Part shown: piece after piece, positions 1-8,075 of the stretch
How the letters are laid out: each line of letters opens with the position of its first letter
How positions within the stretch are numbered: position 1 is the first letter of the stretch
Origin: Mucilaginibacter galii
GTDB lineage: Bacteria; Bacteroidota; Bacteroidia; Sphingobacteriales; Sphingobacteriaceae
Direction: 5' to 3'
DNA length: 64,000 nt
NCBI RefSeq assembly: GCF_014635825.1
Contig: NZ_BMDO01000014.1
Coordinates: 45,888-109,887, forward strand
The notes under the pieces: model-generated
The model's database searches: none
What the model was told of the DNA's origin: nothing
Seen by the model: the letters and a program-made list of their open reading frames with translations, nothing else
Program-made: the position numbers and the translations under genes

Positions 1-702
1 GGTTTCGGCCGGAGGCTGCGTTTTGGTGGTGGCGTTTACAAAATCGGTACGGTTTAAATCGTTGTTAATGGTATTGGTTTGCAGCACGGTTACCGGCAGG
101 TTGGTGGCCGGATCAACCAGTATTTTATATACAAAGGTGCGCTGAATGGTTACCGGGCTGTAACCGGTGCCTAAATAAGTTAACAACTTATTGGGTAACA
201 CAAACTTTAGGTTATAATACCTTTTACCGCTAACCAAGGTGTCAGTTACGGTTTTAACAATGCTGTTATCGGCCATAACCATGGGTAGCGCATTTCGCAA
301 GGTAACCATCGAATGGTATATCCATGAATTACCCTCAAAGCTTGCAGGAGTAAGGTTACGTTTAATGCGGAGAGTTTTATCTTCTAAATTGTTACTAAAG
401 ATTTCAGATCCATTAAAGGTGGTAAACTCTCCGTTGTGCGAGTATTGGTACCTGAAACCAACCAACTGGGCATCGGTGATGAAATCCAAATACATTTGTC
501 CTTCGATTTTAGATAGGTACCCTTCGGATGGATAATTGAACTCCCTGCGGTAAGTATATTGAATGGTTTTCAAACTGTTTAAAGCCTTAGATACTTTATT
601 GTATACAGCCAGACCATCATTTGCGCCGGGCATTGTGCTGCCTGTAAGCGCAATAAGGCATAAGCTTAATAAGGGGAATGCTTTGGGTAGATTTATTTTC
701 AT
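1..702 (-). CDS. Exported protein, N-terminal part (unknown, weakly LolA-like), cut by window edge
   Basis: The reading frame is open from the ATG at 700-702 down to base 1, so the first 234 residues are present and the C-terminus lies outside the window. The first ~20 residues (MKINLPKAFPLLSLCLIALT) form a signal peptide with no convincing lipobox. The mature part is rich in beta-strand-like segments (YTYRREFNYP, GEFTTFNGSEIF, KRYYNLKFVL). In Bacteroidota such N-terminal domains resemble the LolA fold and are often joined to a C-terminal thioredoxin/TlpA domain, but that half cannot be seen. It is divergent from the dehydrogenase gene at 833, with 130 bases between. That it is a real gene is likely; its function is not assigned. 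Confidence 0.7.
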   Translation of the reverse strand, partial: MKINLPKAFPLLSLCLIALTGSTMPGANDGLAVYNKVSKALNSLKTIQYTYRREFNYPSEGYLSKIEGQMYLDFITDAQLVGFRYQYSHNGEFTTFNGSEIFSNNLEDKTLRIKRNLTPASFEGNSWIYHSMVTLRNALPMVMADNSIVKTVTDTLVSGKRYYNLKFVLPNKLLTYLGTGYSPVTIQRTFVYKILVDPATNLPVTVLQTNTINNDLNRTDFVNATTKTQPPAET

Positions 703-832
703 GTTAAAAGGTTCTGTTTAGATATGACAGAGAGCAATGCCTTGCGTTGCACAATTTACCATAAAAAACAAACTTGCCACGCCACTAACCGCATGTAAAG
801 CCTAATTTTAACAACTATTAATAAAGATAATA

Positions 833-1579
833 ATGAACACTTACCTCATAACCGGCGCGGGCAGCGGCATAGGCCGGGCCATGGCGCAAAACCTGGCATT
901 GGCCGGGCACCAATGCATTTTGCTGGGCCGCAGCCAAGCCTCATTAAACGAAACTCTTGAAAGCCTGCAAGGTAAAGGGCATAAGATAATTGTTGCTGAT
1001 GTAAGGAATATAACAAGCCTGCAACAAGCTGCGACTCAATTAGACGATGTAACCATCAATGGCTTGTTAGCCAACGCCGGTATTGGCGGCGAAAATTACT
1101 GGGGCGATGAAGACCGCTGGGACGACATTATGGGCACCAACTTAACCGGCACCTACAACTTCGTGAATACCTTTTTACCGCATTTGCGTAAAACGGCCGG
1201 GACTAAACATATCATTATCACCTCATCGGTGCTGGCGCGGTTGGGCGTGGCTAATTACTCAGCTTACTGTGCCTCTAAAGCAGGGTTGCTGGGTTTAATG
1301 CGCTCGTGGGCCGTACAGTTTGCACCCGAGGAAATACTGGTGAACGCCATTTGCCCCGGCTGGGTAGATACCGAAATGTCGCAGCAGGGCTTGCAGGGCA
1401 TTTCCGATGGTATAGGCATCACCAAAGATGAGTTCTACCATATAGCCATGCAAAGCGTACCACTAAGGCGCATGAGTCAACCCGACGAGATTGCCGCGTT
1501 GACGGCCTACCTGCTGAACCAACGCAGCATAACCGGGCAAACCCTTGATATTAATGGCGGTGCGGTGATGAACAGCTAA
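833..1579 (+). CDS. Short-chain dehydrogenase/reductase (SDR), FabG-like
   Basis: This is a 248-residue classical SDR, probably a cytosolic NAD(P)-dependent oxidoreductase of unknown substrate. The cofactor-binding motif TGAGSGIG is at residues 7-14, the structural NAG motif at 81-83, the catalytic serine at about 131-132 and the YxxxK pair at Tyr145/Lys149 (YCASK). The C-terminal DINGG segment is typical of FabG-like reductases. Length is normal for the family. It stands alone: the upstream gene is divergent, and the downstream glycosidase gene is convergent, its stop codon beginning on the very next base. A role as the fatty-acid-synthesis FabG is not supported because no fab genes are nearby. 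Confidence 0.88.
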   Translation: MNTYLITGAGSGIGRAMAQNLALAGHQCILLGRSQASLNETLESLQGKGHKIIVADVRNITSLQQAATQLDDVTINGLLANAGIGGENYWGDEDRWDDIMGTNLTGTYNFVNTFLPHLRKTAGTKHIIITSSVLARLGVANYSAYCASKAGLLGLMRSWAVQFAPEEILVNAICPGWVDTEMSQQGLQGISDGIGITKDEFYHIAMQSVPLRRMSQPDEIAALTAYLLNQRSITGQTLDINGGAVMNS

Positions 1580-3124
1580 CTACCGGTAAGCAGCAGTAAC
1601 CATTACCGGGTCGCTTTCGTTTTTAAGCCGGTCTATAGCGGTAACAAAGTATACGTAGTTCTTACCCTTTTCGGCTGTAAGATCTTCGGCTATGGTAGTG
1701 GTATTGTATTGAATACGGATAATGTGCGATGGATCGGCCAGGTCCACCTTTTCGCCATAGTAAAAGCGATAAATTACATAACCGTACACCGGTTCTTTAT
1801 CCCTGGCTAATAGGGGCACCTGCCAGTTAAGCACCACAGCCCTATCATTTTTGCCGGCTGTTAATAAGCGCGGCGCATTGGGTGCTACCGAATCGCGCCA
1901 AAGCATTACGGGCGGCAAAGCAGGTGATTTATAATAATGCGTACGTAACGAGTCGTTCAATCCGCCATAATTACGCCTTAATGATGCCGAACTAAAGTAT
2001 ACGCTGCCCTGTATGCGCGGGTTATTGCGTAGGTAACGTATTTGGGCCGGTATTTGGTCAGGGTTTTTAAAAGCAGTATTGCGCGGTTCGCCTATGCGGT
2101 AAGCGGCCTGGCCCACGTATAAATGGCGGTTAAAAGTATTATCGCTCCACCAGTCGGTCAGTTTTTCAAAGGCAGCAGCCCGGTTGCCAAAGTGCCAGTA
2201 AATTTGGGGGTTAATGTAATCTACCCAACCTTCTTTTACCCACTTACGGGTATCGGCAAATTGCTCGTAGTAAGAAGAACCACCATTGGTAGCCGAACCC
2301 TCAGGGTCCTGGCTGGCATTTTTCCATATCCCAAACGGACTAATGCCAAACTTCATGTGCGGCTTGTACTTATGTATACTATCGGTAAGCATGTGGATGA
2401 GCGTATCTACGTTATTGCGGCGCCAGTCGCGTATATCGGCATACTTACTGCTGCCGTATTGCTCAAAGGTGGCCTGGTCGTTTATACGCTGCCCGGCAAT
2501 GGGGTAAGGGTAAAAGTAATCGTCCATGTGTATACCGTCTACATCGTAGTTCTTCACTACATCCAGTATCACCTGTATAATATATTCGCGTACATCGGGC
2601 AAGCCGGGGTTAAAAAGCTTGCGGCCGCCGTAGGTAAAAAACCAGTCGGGGTGTAAACGGGTAACGTGCTGCGCGCTCACGCTGTTAGGGTTGGCATCCA
2701 TAGTGGCCCGGTATGGGTTAAACCAGGCATGCAGTTCCATGCTGCGTTTGTGGGCTTCGGTAACGGCCAGCTCAAGGGGGTCGTAAAAGGGTTCGGGGGC
2801 ACGGCCCTGTACGCCGTTGAGCCATTTTGACCAGGGCTCGCGGCCTTTAGCGTAAAACGCATCGGCGGCAGGCCTTACCTGGAACATGATGGCGTTAATG
2901 CCGGCCTGCGCATGAAAGTTAAGAATGTTAATAAGATCGCTTTTTTGCTTTTCGGTACCGGGGCGGGGTTCGCTGGGCCAGTCTATATTGGTTACCGTGG
3001 CTACCCAAACACCCCTGAATTCGCGCTTAGAAGTACGGTTAATTTGCTTTATGGTATCGGTTTGAGCCAGTAATTGTAAACAAGTAAGCCATGCGGCTAT
3101 CATTAACACTAATCTTTTATTCAT
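1580..3124 (-). CDS. Exported GH10-like glycosyl hydrolase (GHL10/YngK family)
   Basis: A 514-residue exported protein of the glycosyl-hydrolase-like 10 family, which are TIM-barrel proteins thought to act on cell-wall or other polysaccharides. I take the ATG at 3124 as the start because it begins a clean signal peptide (MNKRLVLMIAAWLTCLQLLAQ); a longer frame to 3163 only adds non-signal residues. Family marks are REFRGVWVATVTNIDWPS near the N-terminus, the GIHMDDYFYPYP loop with its two acidic residues, GISPFGIWKN and VDYINPQIYWH. The last ~100 residues look like a fibronectin type III domain. The substrate cannot be read from the sequence. The gene is convergent with, and abuts, the SDR gene. 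Confidence 0.87.
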   Translation of the reverse strand: MNKRLVLMIAAWLTCLQLLAQTDTIKQINRTSKREFRGVWVATVTNIDWPSEPRPGTEKQKSDLINILNFHAQAGINAIMFQVRPAADAFYAKGREPWSKWLNGVQGRAPEPFYDPLELAVTEAHKRSMELHAWFNPYRATMDANPNSVSAQHVTRLHPDWFFTYGGRKLFNPGLPDVREYIIQVILDVVKNYDVDGIHMDDYFYPYPIAGQRINDQATFEQYGSSKYADIRDWRRNNVDTLIHMLTDSIHKYKPHMKFGISPFGIWKNASQDPEGSATNGGSSYYEQFADTRKWVKEGWVDYINPQIYWHFGNRAAAFEKLTDWWSDNTFNRHLYVGQAAYRIGEPRNTAFKNPDQIPAQIRYLRNNPRIQGSVYFSSASLRRNYGGLNDSLRTHYYKSPALPPVMLWRDSVAPNAPRLLTAGKNDRAVVLNWQVPLLARDKEPVYGYVIYRFYYGEKVDLADPSHIIRIQYNTTTIAEDLTAEKGKNYVYFVTAIDRLKNESDPVMVTAAYR

Positions 3125-3478
3125 ATGCAGCAAAGCCCTCATTTTAAGCGGGCAAAGATACATAACTCCGTTTTAGCGGTTTTAGTTTATGATAAATTAT
3201 GAACAGGTTTTTGGCTTTTAGGCTTATTGTAATTATTTTTAGCGCGGTTGTTTCATAGCCTACCCCATAGCTTTTACACTACAAGTAACTGATTATCAGT
3301 TTTTATTTGTACAATAGCTGTTGGTATAAGCGTTAAAATAACTCTTTATTACAGGTTAGTTTCGGCCGTTTTAAGAACGGCCGGCAATCAAATTAAAAAA
3401 TGTTATGGCCTGTAATATCAGTTTTGCGGCAACCATCGTTATAAATGGGTGCGGGGATTTATATAATAATTTTACTAC
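3125..3478. other. Intergenic region with a GC-rich hairpin
   Basis: About 350 A/T-rich bases lie between the divergent glycosidase and coiled-coil genes and hold no convincing reading frame. The only clear structure is an 8-bp stem (3363-3370 pairing with 3376-3383, loop TTAAG). It is not followed by a T-run on either strand, so it is not a clear terminator; it sits about 95 bases upstream of the gene at 3479. Confidence 0.45.
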
Positions 3479-4393
3479 ATGGAAAACAGATCTGAACAAC
3501 CCTCTAAAAAGAATTCGAACGTAATATACTTCCTCATTGCGGTAGTAGTAGCTTTGTTGGGTACCGATGTGTATTTATACATGCAAAAAAAGAAAGACGT
3601 AGCCAAGATCATCTACCAAAGTGATGATGAGAAGCACCGCCTGCAAACGGAGTTAGACAGCCTGGAAGCGCAAATTGAACAGGTAAACACCGGCAAGGCT
3701 AAAATGAGCGCCGAAATGCAGCAACGTAACGATTCGTTGCAAACCAAGATACAAATGCTGAAACGCGCCTTATCAAAAGGACAGCTTACCGTGGCCGAGT
3801 TAAAAAGGGCACAAGAAGATATTAAACAACTGCGTTACTTTGTAACCAAATACACCGCCGATATTGAAGAGCTTAGGCAACAGAATGCTTCATTAACTAC
3901 GGAGCGCGATACCTTGAAAAATCAGGTAGCCACTGTATCTCAAAAAGCTACCACTTTAGAGCAACAAAACCAGGAGCTGAACAGCAAAGTAAAAGTTGCC
4001 TCGGCCTTAAAAATGGGGGCGGCTACGGTAGTTGCCTACAAAATTAAAGGCAGCGGCAAAGAGGTTGATGTAAACCGTGCCGGTCCTGCTAAAAAGATAA
4101 AGGTAAACTTTACCATTGCCGGTAACCCGGTAGCCGAAAAAGGAATGCACGACATTTACCTGCGCATTACCGATCCGGCTGGTAATTTGATGGTAATGAA
4201 CGATAGCGGCGTATTTACTGCCGACGATCAGGAGCTGCAGTATACCTACAAAACGTCTATCGATTTTAAGGACGATGGCACTACTTATACCATTGACTGG
4301 GTAAACCCCGGCAAATTTGTAAAAGGCACTTATACCGTATTGCTTTACGCCGATGGTTACACCATGGGTAAAACAGAGTTCTACTTAAAATAG
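3479..4393 (+). CDS. Membrane-anchored coiled-coil protein of unknown function
   Basis: A 304-residue protein with a short polar N-terminus, one transmembrane helix at about residues 14-34 (VIYFLIAVVVALLGTDVYLY), then a long coiled coil to about residue 175 with heptad-like repeats of L, Q, E and K. It ends in a compact C-terminal domain of ~125 residues that looks all-beta (MHDIYLRITDPAGNLMV, GTYTVLLYADGYTMGKTEFYLK). This layout places the beta domain in the periplasm on a rod anchored in the inner membrane. I do not recognise a named family. The gene is monocistronic and ends at a strong terminator. Confidence 0.8.
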   Translation: MENRSEQPSKKNSNVIYFLIAVVVALLGTDVYLYMQKKKDVAKIIYQSDDEKHRLQTELDSLEAQIEQVNTGKAKMSAEMQQRNDSLQTKIQMLKRALSKGQLTVAELKRAQEDIKQLRYFVTKYTADIEELRQQNASLTTERDTLKNQVATVSQKATTLEQQNQELNSKVKVASALKMGAATVVAYKIKGSGKEVDVNRAGPAKKIKVNFTIAGNPVAEKGMHDIYLRITDPAGNLMVMNDSGVFTADDQELQYTYKTSIDFKDDGTTYTIDWVNPGKFVKGTYTVLLYADGYTMGKTEFYLK

Positions 4394-4414
4394 AGAAAAC
4401 TTCAATGTCATTTC

Positions 4415-4447
4415 ATCCCCGGCCGTGCAAGCAGCCGGGGATTTTTG
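4415..4447 (+). terminator. Rho-independent terminator after the coiled-coil gene
   Basis: A 9-bp perfect GC-rich stem (4415-4423 with 4434-4442) closes a 10-base loop and runs into a T-rich tail, 21 bases after the stop codon. Confidence 0.85.
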
Positions 4448-4470
4448 TTTGCAGGAATATCTTGTCCAGT

Positions 4471-4552
4471 TGTCATTTCGAAAACCAATTAGAAAGCCCG
4501 TTCAGACTGGATACATAGCGAAAAAGATTTCTTACTACCGTTCGAAATGATA
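4471..4552. repeat. Intergenic palindromic repeat, family D
   Basis: The outer arms TGTCATTTCGAA (4471-4482) and TTCGAAATGATA (4541-4552) are inverted, with a weaker internal match around AGATTTCT. A second, better-preserved copy with the same outer arms lies at 56230-56323, which is why I treat it as a dispersed repeat family. Confidence 0.6.
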
Positions 4553-4573
4553 GGTTACGATTACGCTTGTAAA

Positions 4574-4606
4574 ACCCCTCTCCCTGGAGGATTTAAGAGG
4601 GCTTTA
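4574..4606. repeat. Intergenic palindromic repeat, family C (degenerate copy)
   Basis: A C/T-rich arm followed by an A/G-rich stretch, resembling the family C elements seen intact at 8039, 16826 and 56438. It lies just upstream of the yceI promoter box. Confidence 0.45.
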
Positions 4607-4636
4607 AACTGTTTATACTTACGTTTGTCTTATTGT

Positions 4637-4644
4637 TATATTTG
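4637..4644 (+). promoter_or_regulatory. Bacteroidota -7 box upstream of yceI
   Basis: TATATTTG matches the TAnnTTTG -7 consensus and ends 8 bases before the yceI ATG, so the leader would be very short. No good -33 TTG is seen at the expected distance; GTTTA at 4611-4615 is the nearest candidate. This would be the promoter of the yceI-polyketide synthase operon. Confidence 0.5.
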
Positions 4645-4652
4645 ATCCATCC

Positions 4653-5186
4653 ATGAAAAAAATTACCTTATTCCTTACAACTCTGATTATTACTGCTCAG
4701 GCTTTTGCCCAGGTTAAACATGCGGTTACCAAATCGGCCGTTACTTACGAGATCAAGAACATGGGTATCAATACCAGCGGTAAGTTCAAAACCCTGGAAG
4801 CTAATATTGCTTTCGACCCTAACAATCTGGCCGCCAGCACCATTGAAGCCATGATTGAGGTAAACAGCATTGACTCTGATAATGCCATGCGCGATAATCA
4901 CCTCAAGGCCGAAGACTACTTTGATGCCGAGAAATACCCGAAGATCATCATGAAATCAACCGCTTTTAAAAAGAAGGCAGGTAACAACTATGTTGGAATT
5001 TTTAATGTGACTATAAAAGGTAAAACAAAAGCCGTTGAAGTCCCTTTTACGTATACAGAGAGTGCTAATGTAGCCTTGTTTAAAGGCAGCTTCAAAATCA
5101 ACAGGAAAGATTTTGGCGTGGGCGGCAACAGCATGGTTCTGGCTGATGATGCTACGATTAATCTCGTGGTTGAAACCAGCAAATAA
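4653..5186 (+). CDS. YceI-family periplasmic lipid-binding protein
   Basis: A 177-residue exported protein: signal peptide MKKITLFLTTLIITAQAFAQ, then the YceI lipocalin-like domain. Family marks are the N-terminal AVTYEIKNMGINTSGKF strand, DSDNAMRDNHLKAEDYFDAE with its conserved His/Asp residues, the TIKGKTKAVEVPF hairpin and the C-terminal FKINRKDFGVG segment. YceI proteins bind polyisoprenoid or similar long lipids in a beta-barrel pocket. Only 23 bases separate its stop from the type III polyketide synthase start, and they run in the same direction. A role as carrier of the lipid made by the downstream genes is attractive but inferred. Confidence 0.9.
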   Translation: MKKITLFLTTLIITAQAFAQVKHAVTKSAVTYEIKNMGINTSGKFKTLEANIAFDPNNLAASTIEAMIEVNSIDSDNAMRDNHLKAEDYFDAEKYPKIIMKSTAFKKKAGNNYVGIFNVTIKGKTKAVEVPFTYTESANVALFKGSFKINRKDFGVGGNSMVLADDATINLVVETSK

Positions 5187-5209
5187 AACAAAAAAGAGGT
5201 AATGGTTTT

Positions 5210-6316
5210 ATGGGCAGTTGTATTAGTGCGATTGGGATAGCGAACCCCGAAAAGCGGGTTACGCAACAGCAGGCTTATGATTTTATGGTTGATGCTTTTA
5301 GCCTGAGTGCCGACCATGCCCAGCGGTTAAAACACATATACGAAGGTTCGGGTATTGATTACCGCCACACTGTAGTAGATGATTTTGGCGCAGGCCGTGC
5401 CGATTATACCTTCTTTGAACCTACCCCGGATCTCGAGCCTTTTGTAACCACTCAAAAACGCCTGCTTTTATACCAGGAAAAAGGCATCCAAATAGCTGTT
5501 AAAGCTGCACAGCAATGTTTAGCCGGTTATGAGGAAGGCATTGTTGGTCAAATTACGCATTTGGTTACCGTAAGTTGTACCGGCATGTACGCGCCGGGCA
5601 TTGATATTGATTTGGTTGAACAATTAGGCCTTGCCCGCACCACCGAGCGTATTTGCATTAATTTTATGGGTTGCTATGGTGCTATTAACGGCCTGAAAAC
5701 AGCCGACTATATTTGCCGCGCTAATCCCAAAGCCAAAGTGCTGGTGGTAAGCGTGGAGCTTTGCACGCTGCACTTTCAAAAACACAACACCTTAGATAAC
5801 TGGGTGGCAAACTCGCTTTTTGCCGATGGTGCCGCCGCTGCACTGGTCGAAAATTCGGCTAATAATACCGGAGATAAACCCCGCTTGGAATTAAGTAGCT
5901 TTTACTCAGAGTTTATGCCCGAAAGCCGTAACGAAATGGGCTGGTTTGTGGGCAATACAGGTTTCGAAATGAAGCTGACCTCAAAGGTATCCAAGCAAAT
6001 TAAGAAACATATTAAAGGTGTAACCGAGCGTATGCTTGATAAAGTAAGTTTAACCACGCAGGATGTTGGCACTTACGCTATCCATCCCGGTGGTAAAAAA
6101 ATACTGGAAGCCGTAGAAGAAGCGCTGCAACTGCCCGAGGAAACCAACGCCTATGCTTACGAAGTACTTAGGCAGTATGGTAATATGTCGTCGGCCACTA
6201 TATTGTTCGTCTTGCAAAAGATCATGCATGCGGGTAAGCTGGCTAACCCCAACCTGGTGAGTTTTGCATTTGGGCCCGGACTTACGGTTGAGGGCATGGT
6301 GCTTAAAATGCAGTAA
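5210..6316 (+). CDS. Type III polyketide synthase (chalcone/stilbene/alkylresorcinol synthase family)
   Basis: A 368-residue homodimer-type condensing enzyme expected to extend an acyl-CoA starter with malonyl-CoA and cyclise the product. The Cys-His-Asn triad is visible: Cys123 (SCTGMYAPG), His292 (AIHPGGKKI) and Asn325 (YGNMSSATI). The C-terminal FGPGLTVEG matches the chalcone-synthase signature, which argues against FabH. Bacterial relatives beside a flavoprotein and a methyltransferase make alkylresorcinols or alkylpyrones (the Streptomyces griseus srsABC operon is the described case). The start at 5210 has an AGAGG sequence upstream. It lies second in a co-directional five-gene run, and the next ATG begins 6 bases after its stop codon. 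Starter and product are not readable from sequence. Confidence 0.9.
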   Translation: MGSCISAIGIANPEKRVTQQQAYDFMVDAFSLSADHAQRLKHIYEGSGIDYRHTVVDDFGAGRADYTFFEPTPDLEPFVTTQKRLLLYQEKGIQIAVKAAQQCLAGYEEGIVGQITHLVTVSCTGMYAPGIDIDLVEQLGLARTTERICINFMGCYGAINGLKTADYICRANPKAKVLVVSVELCTLHFQKHNTLDNWVANSLFADGAAAALVENSANNTGDKPRLELSSFYSEFMPESRNEMGWFVGNTGFEMKLTSKVSKQIKKHIKGVTERMLDKVSLTTQDVGTYAIHPGGKKILEAVEEALQLPEETNAYAYEVLRQYGNMSSATILFVLQKIMHAGKLANPNLVSFAFGPGLTVEGMVLKMQ

Positions 6317-6322
6317 GCAGCC

Positions 6323-7450
6323 ATGAACGACGTAATTATAGTAGGCGGCGGATTGGCCGGGCTGTTCAACGCCCTGTTAATGAACCGCGCCGGCTTGCAG
6401 GTTACCGTTATCGAAAAAAAATCATATCCCTTTCATCGTGTTTGCGGCGAGTATATCTCTAACGAAGTATTGCCGTTTTTACATGAGTTGGATATTGATG
6501 TTCACCAATTGGGTGCATCGCACATTACCCGTCTCGAAATTACGGCCACTTCGGGCGCCAAGTTTGCACAGGCTTTAGATTTGGGAGGCTTCGGCATCAG
6601 CCGGTATAAGCTCGACGATTTTCTTTATCATAAATGCCGATCCGAAGGGGTGAACTTTATGCTCGATACCCGGGTAGACGATATTCAGTTTGTAAACGAT
6701 GCCTTTGAAGTGGTGTTGCCCGATGATAAGCTGACCGCTCCGCTGGTTATAGGTGCCTTTGGTAAACGCTCTAACCTGGATAACCGCCTGCGCCGCGATT
6801 TTTTTTACCGCCGCAGCCCTTACGTTGGCATCAAGATTCATGCAAACATTGATTTCCCTGATGACCTCATACAGCTCAACAGCTTTAAGAACGGTTACTG
6901 CGGCGTATCAAAAATAGAAGATAACCGCTACTGCATCTGCTCCCTCGCCCACCGCGATGATCTGCGTGAGCAAACCAGTTTAGAAGCATTACAAGAAAAC
7001 ATCATTAACTGCAATCCTTATCAAAAAGAGATCTTCCGTAATGCCGAATGGCTGATGGATAAGCCCGAGGTGATCAACGAGATCTCGTTCGAGAAAAAGC
7101 AACCGGTAGAAAATCACATTTTTATGAGCGGCGACACCGCCGGCATGATAGCCCCGCTTTGCGGCAACGGCATGACTATGGCCATCCATTCGGCTAAAAT
7201 ATTATCGGCTATTATAACACAGCATTACAGGCAAGGCCAACCCTTAACTGCGCCAAAACGGGCTGCTTTAGAACAAGCTTATGTTACCGCCTGGAACAAA
7301 CAGTTTGCCCGCCGGTTATGGGTAGGCCGGCAAATGCAAAATGTATTTGGCAATAATCAGCTGATGCATGCAGCTGTTAAAACTTTAAATAACTTGCCCC
7401 GGCTGGCCGGGTGGCTGGTTAAGCAAACACATGGCAAACCCTGGTCATAA
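6323..7450 (+). CDS. FAD-dependent oxidoreductase (monooxygenase/geranylgeranyl-reductase-like)
   Basis: A 375-residue flavoprotein. The N-terminal dinucleotide motif VGGGLAG (residues 7-13) begins a Rossmann fold, EKK ends the second strand, and CGEYIS follows at about residue 41, as in the UbiH/geranylgeranyl-reductase superfamily. GDTAGMIAPLCGNGMTMA (about residue 270) is the second FAD-binding motif. In the known phenolic-lipid operons the flavoprotein hydroxylates the resorcinol ring to a quinol/quinone; I infer a similar role here because the gene begins 6 bases after the type III polyketide synthase. A reductase acting on an isoprenoid or polyene chain is the main alternative. Confidence 0.85.
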   Translation: MNDVIIVGGGLAGLFNALLMNRAGLQVTVIEKKSYPFHRVCGEYISNEVLPFLHELDIDVHQLGASHITRLEITATSGAKFAQALDLGGFGISRYKLDDFLYHKCRSEGVNFMLDTRVDDIQFVNDAFEVVLPDDKLTAPLVIGAFGKRSNLDNRLRRDFFYRRSPYVGIKIHANIDFPDDLIQLNSFKNGYCGVSKIEDNRYCICSLAHRDDLREQTSLEALQENIINCNPYQKEIFRNAEWLMDKPEVINEISFEKKQPVENHIFMSGDTAGMIAPLCGNGMTMAIHSAKILSAIITQHYRQGQPLTAPKRAALEQAYVTAWNKQFARRLWVGRQMQNVFGNNQLMHAAVKTLNNLPRLAGWLVKQTHGKPWS

Positions 7451-7475
7451 TTTGCCTTTTGAAACCCTTGATTAC

Positions 7476-8006
7476 ATGAAAAAAACGATAGCGATAGATA
7501 TGGACGGCGTTATTGCCGATATTGAAGCCCAGGTACTGGCTTGGTACGAGCGCGATTACGGCATAAAATACACCCGAGATTACCTTGCCGGCCGCCCTTC
7601 AGATGATCTGTTCCCTGAAAAAGGCTTAGTGGGCAACTACGTGCGCACGGCGGGCTTTTTCAGAACCTTGCCCGTAATGGAAGGCGCCGTAGAAGCGGTA
7701 AAAACCTTAATGGAAGACTTTGAGGTATACATCGTATCGGCCGCTATGGAGTTTCCGTTGAGTTTAAATGAGAAATTGGAATGGCTGGGCGAGCATTTTC
7801 CCTTCATTACATGGCATAACATCATTTTTTGCGGCGATAAGAGCATTATCAATACCGATTACATGATCGACGATCACATCAAGAACCTTGATCATTTTAA
7901 GGGCAAAACCTACATGTTTCATGCCTACCACAACACGCTGGTTACCCACCACACCCGCATTAATAACTGGCCGCAAGTAGTGGAATTATTGAAAGCCGAA
8001 TTATGA
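7476..8006 (+). CDS. 5'(3')-deoxyribonucleotidase (NT5C family, HAD superfamily)
   Basis: A 176-residue cytosolic HAD phosphatase. I start it at the ATG at 7476, which gives MKKTIAIDMDGVIAD with the catalytic DxD at Asp8/Asp10; a longer frame from 7431 would overlap the preceding gene and add no conserved sequence. Other family marks are FFRTLPVMEGAVEAV, IVSAAMEFP (motif II), and the CGDKSIINTDYMIDDHIKN stretch (motifs III/IV). Known members dephosphorylate deoxynucleoside monophosphates. It sits between the flavoprotein and the methyltransferase of the polyketide operon, 25 bases after the former, so either it is a passenger or it removes a phosphate from a pathway intermediate; the sequence does not decide. 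Confidence 0.88.
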   Translation: MKKTIAIDMDGVIADIEAQVLAWYERDYGIKYTRDYLAGRPSDDLFPEKGLVGNYVRTAGFFRTLPVMEGAVEAVKTLMEDFEVYIVSAAMEFPLSLNEKLEWLGEHFPFITWHNIIFCGDKSIINTDYMIDDHIKNLDHFKGKTYMFHAYHNTLVTHHTRINNWPQVVELLKAEL

Positions 8007-8038
8007 ATGAATTGAGCATAATTGGTTTTTACAGAAAA

Positions 8039-8075
8039 AAAAGCCCTCCCTCCCGGGGAGGGTTGGGAGGGGCTT
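8039..8075. repeat. Intergenic palindromic repeat, family C, fused to a gene start
   Basis: A C-rich arm, a CCCGGGG centre and a G-rich arm form an imperfect palindrome. It lies directly before the methyltransferase ATG at 8076. Read in the frame of that gene it would encode LPPGEGWEG, a known sign that a start codon has been annotated too far upstream. The G-rich arm places GGAGG at 8066-8070, five bases before the ATG, so the repeat may supply a ribosome-binding sequence. Confidence 0.75.

Noticed and set aside
239..535. Plus-strand 98-codon open frame
   Set aside because: It lies antisense to the exported protein gene 1-702, which has a signal peptide and an unbroken frame to the window edge.
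2123..2656. Plus-strand 177-codon open frame
   Set aside because: Antisense shadow of the GH10-like glycosidase, whose family motifs lie on the other strand.
5210..6316. FabH (KAS III) instead of a type III polyketide synthase
   Set aside because: FGPGLTVEG near the C-terminus and the neighbouring flavoprotein and methyltransferase fit the chalcone-synthase family better.
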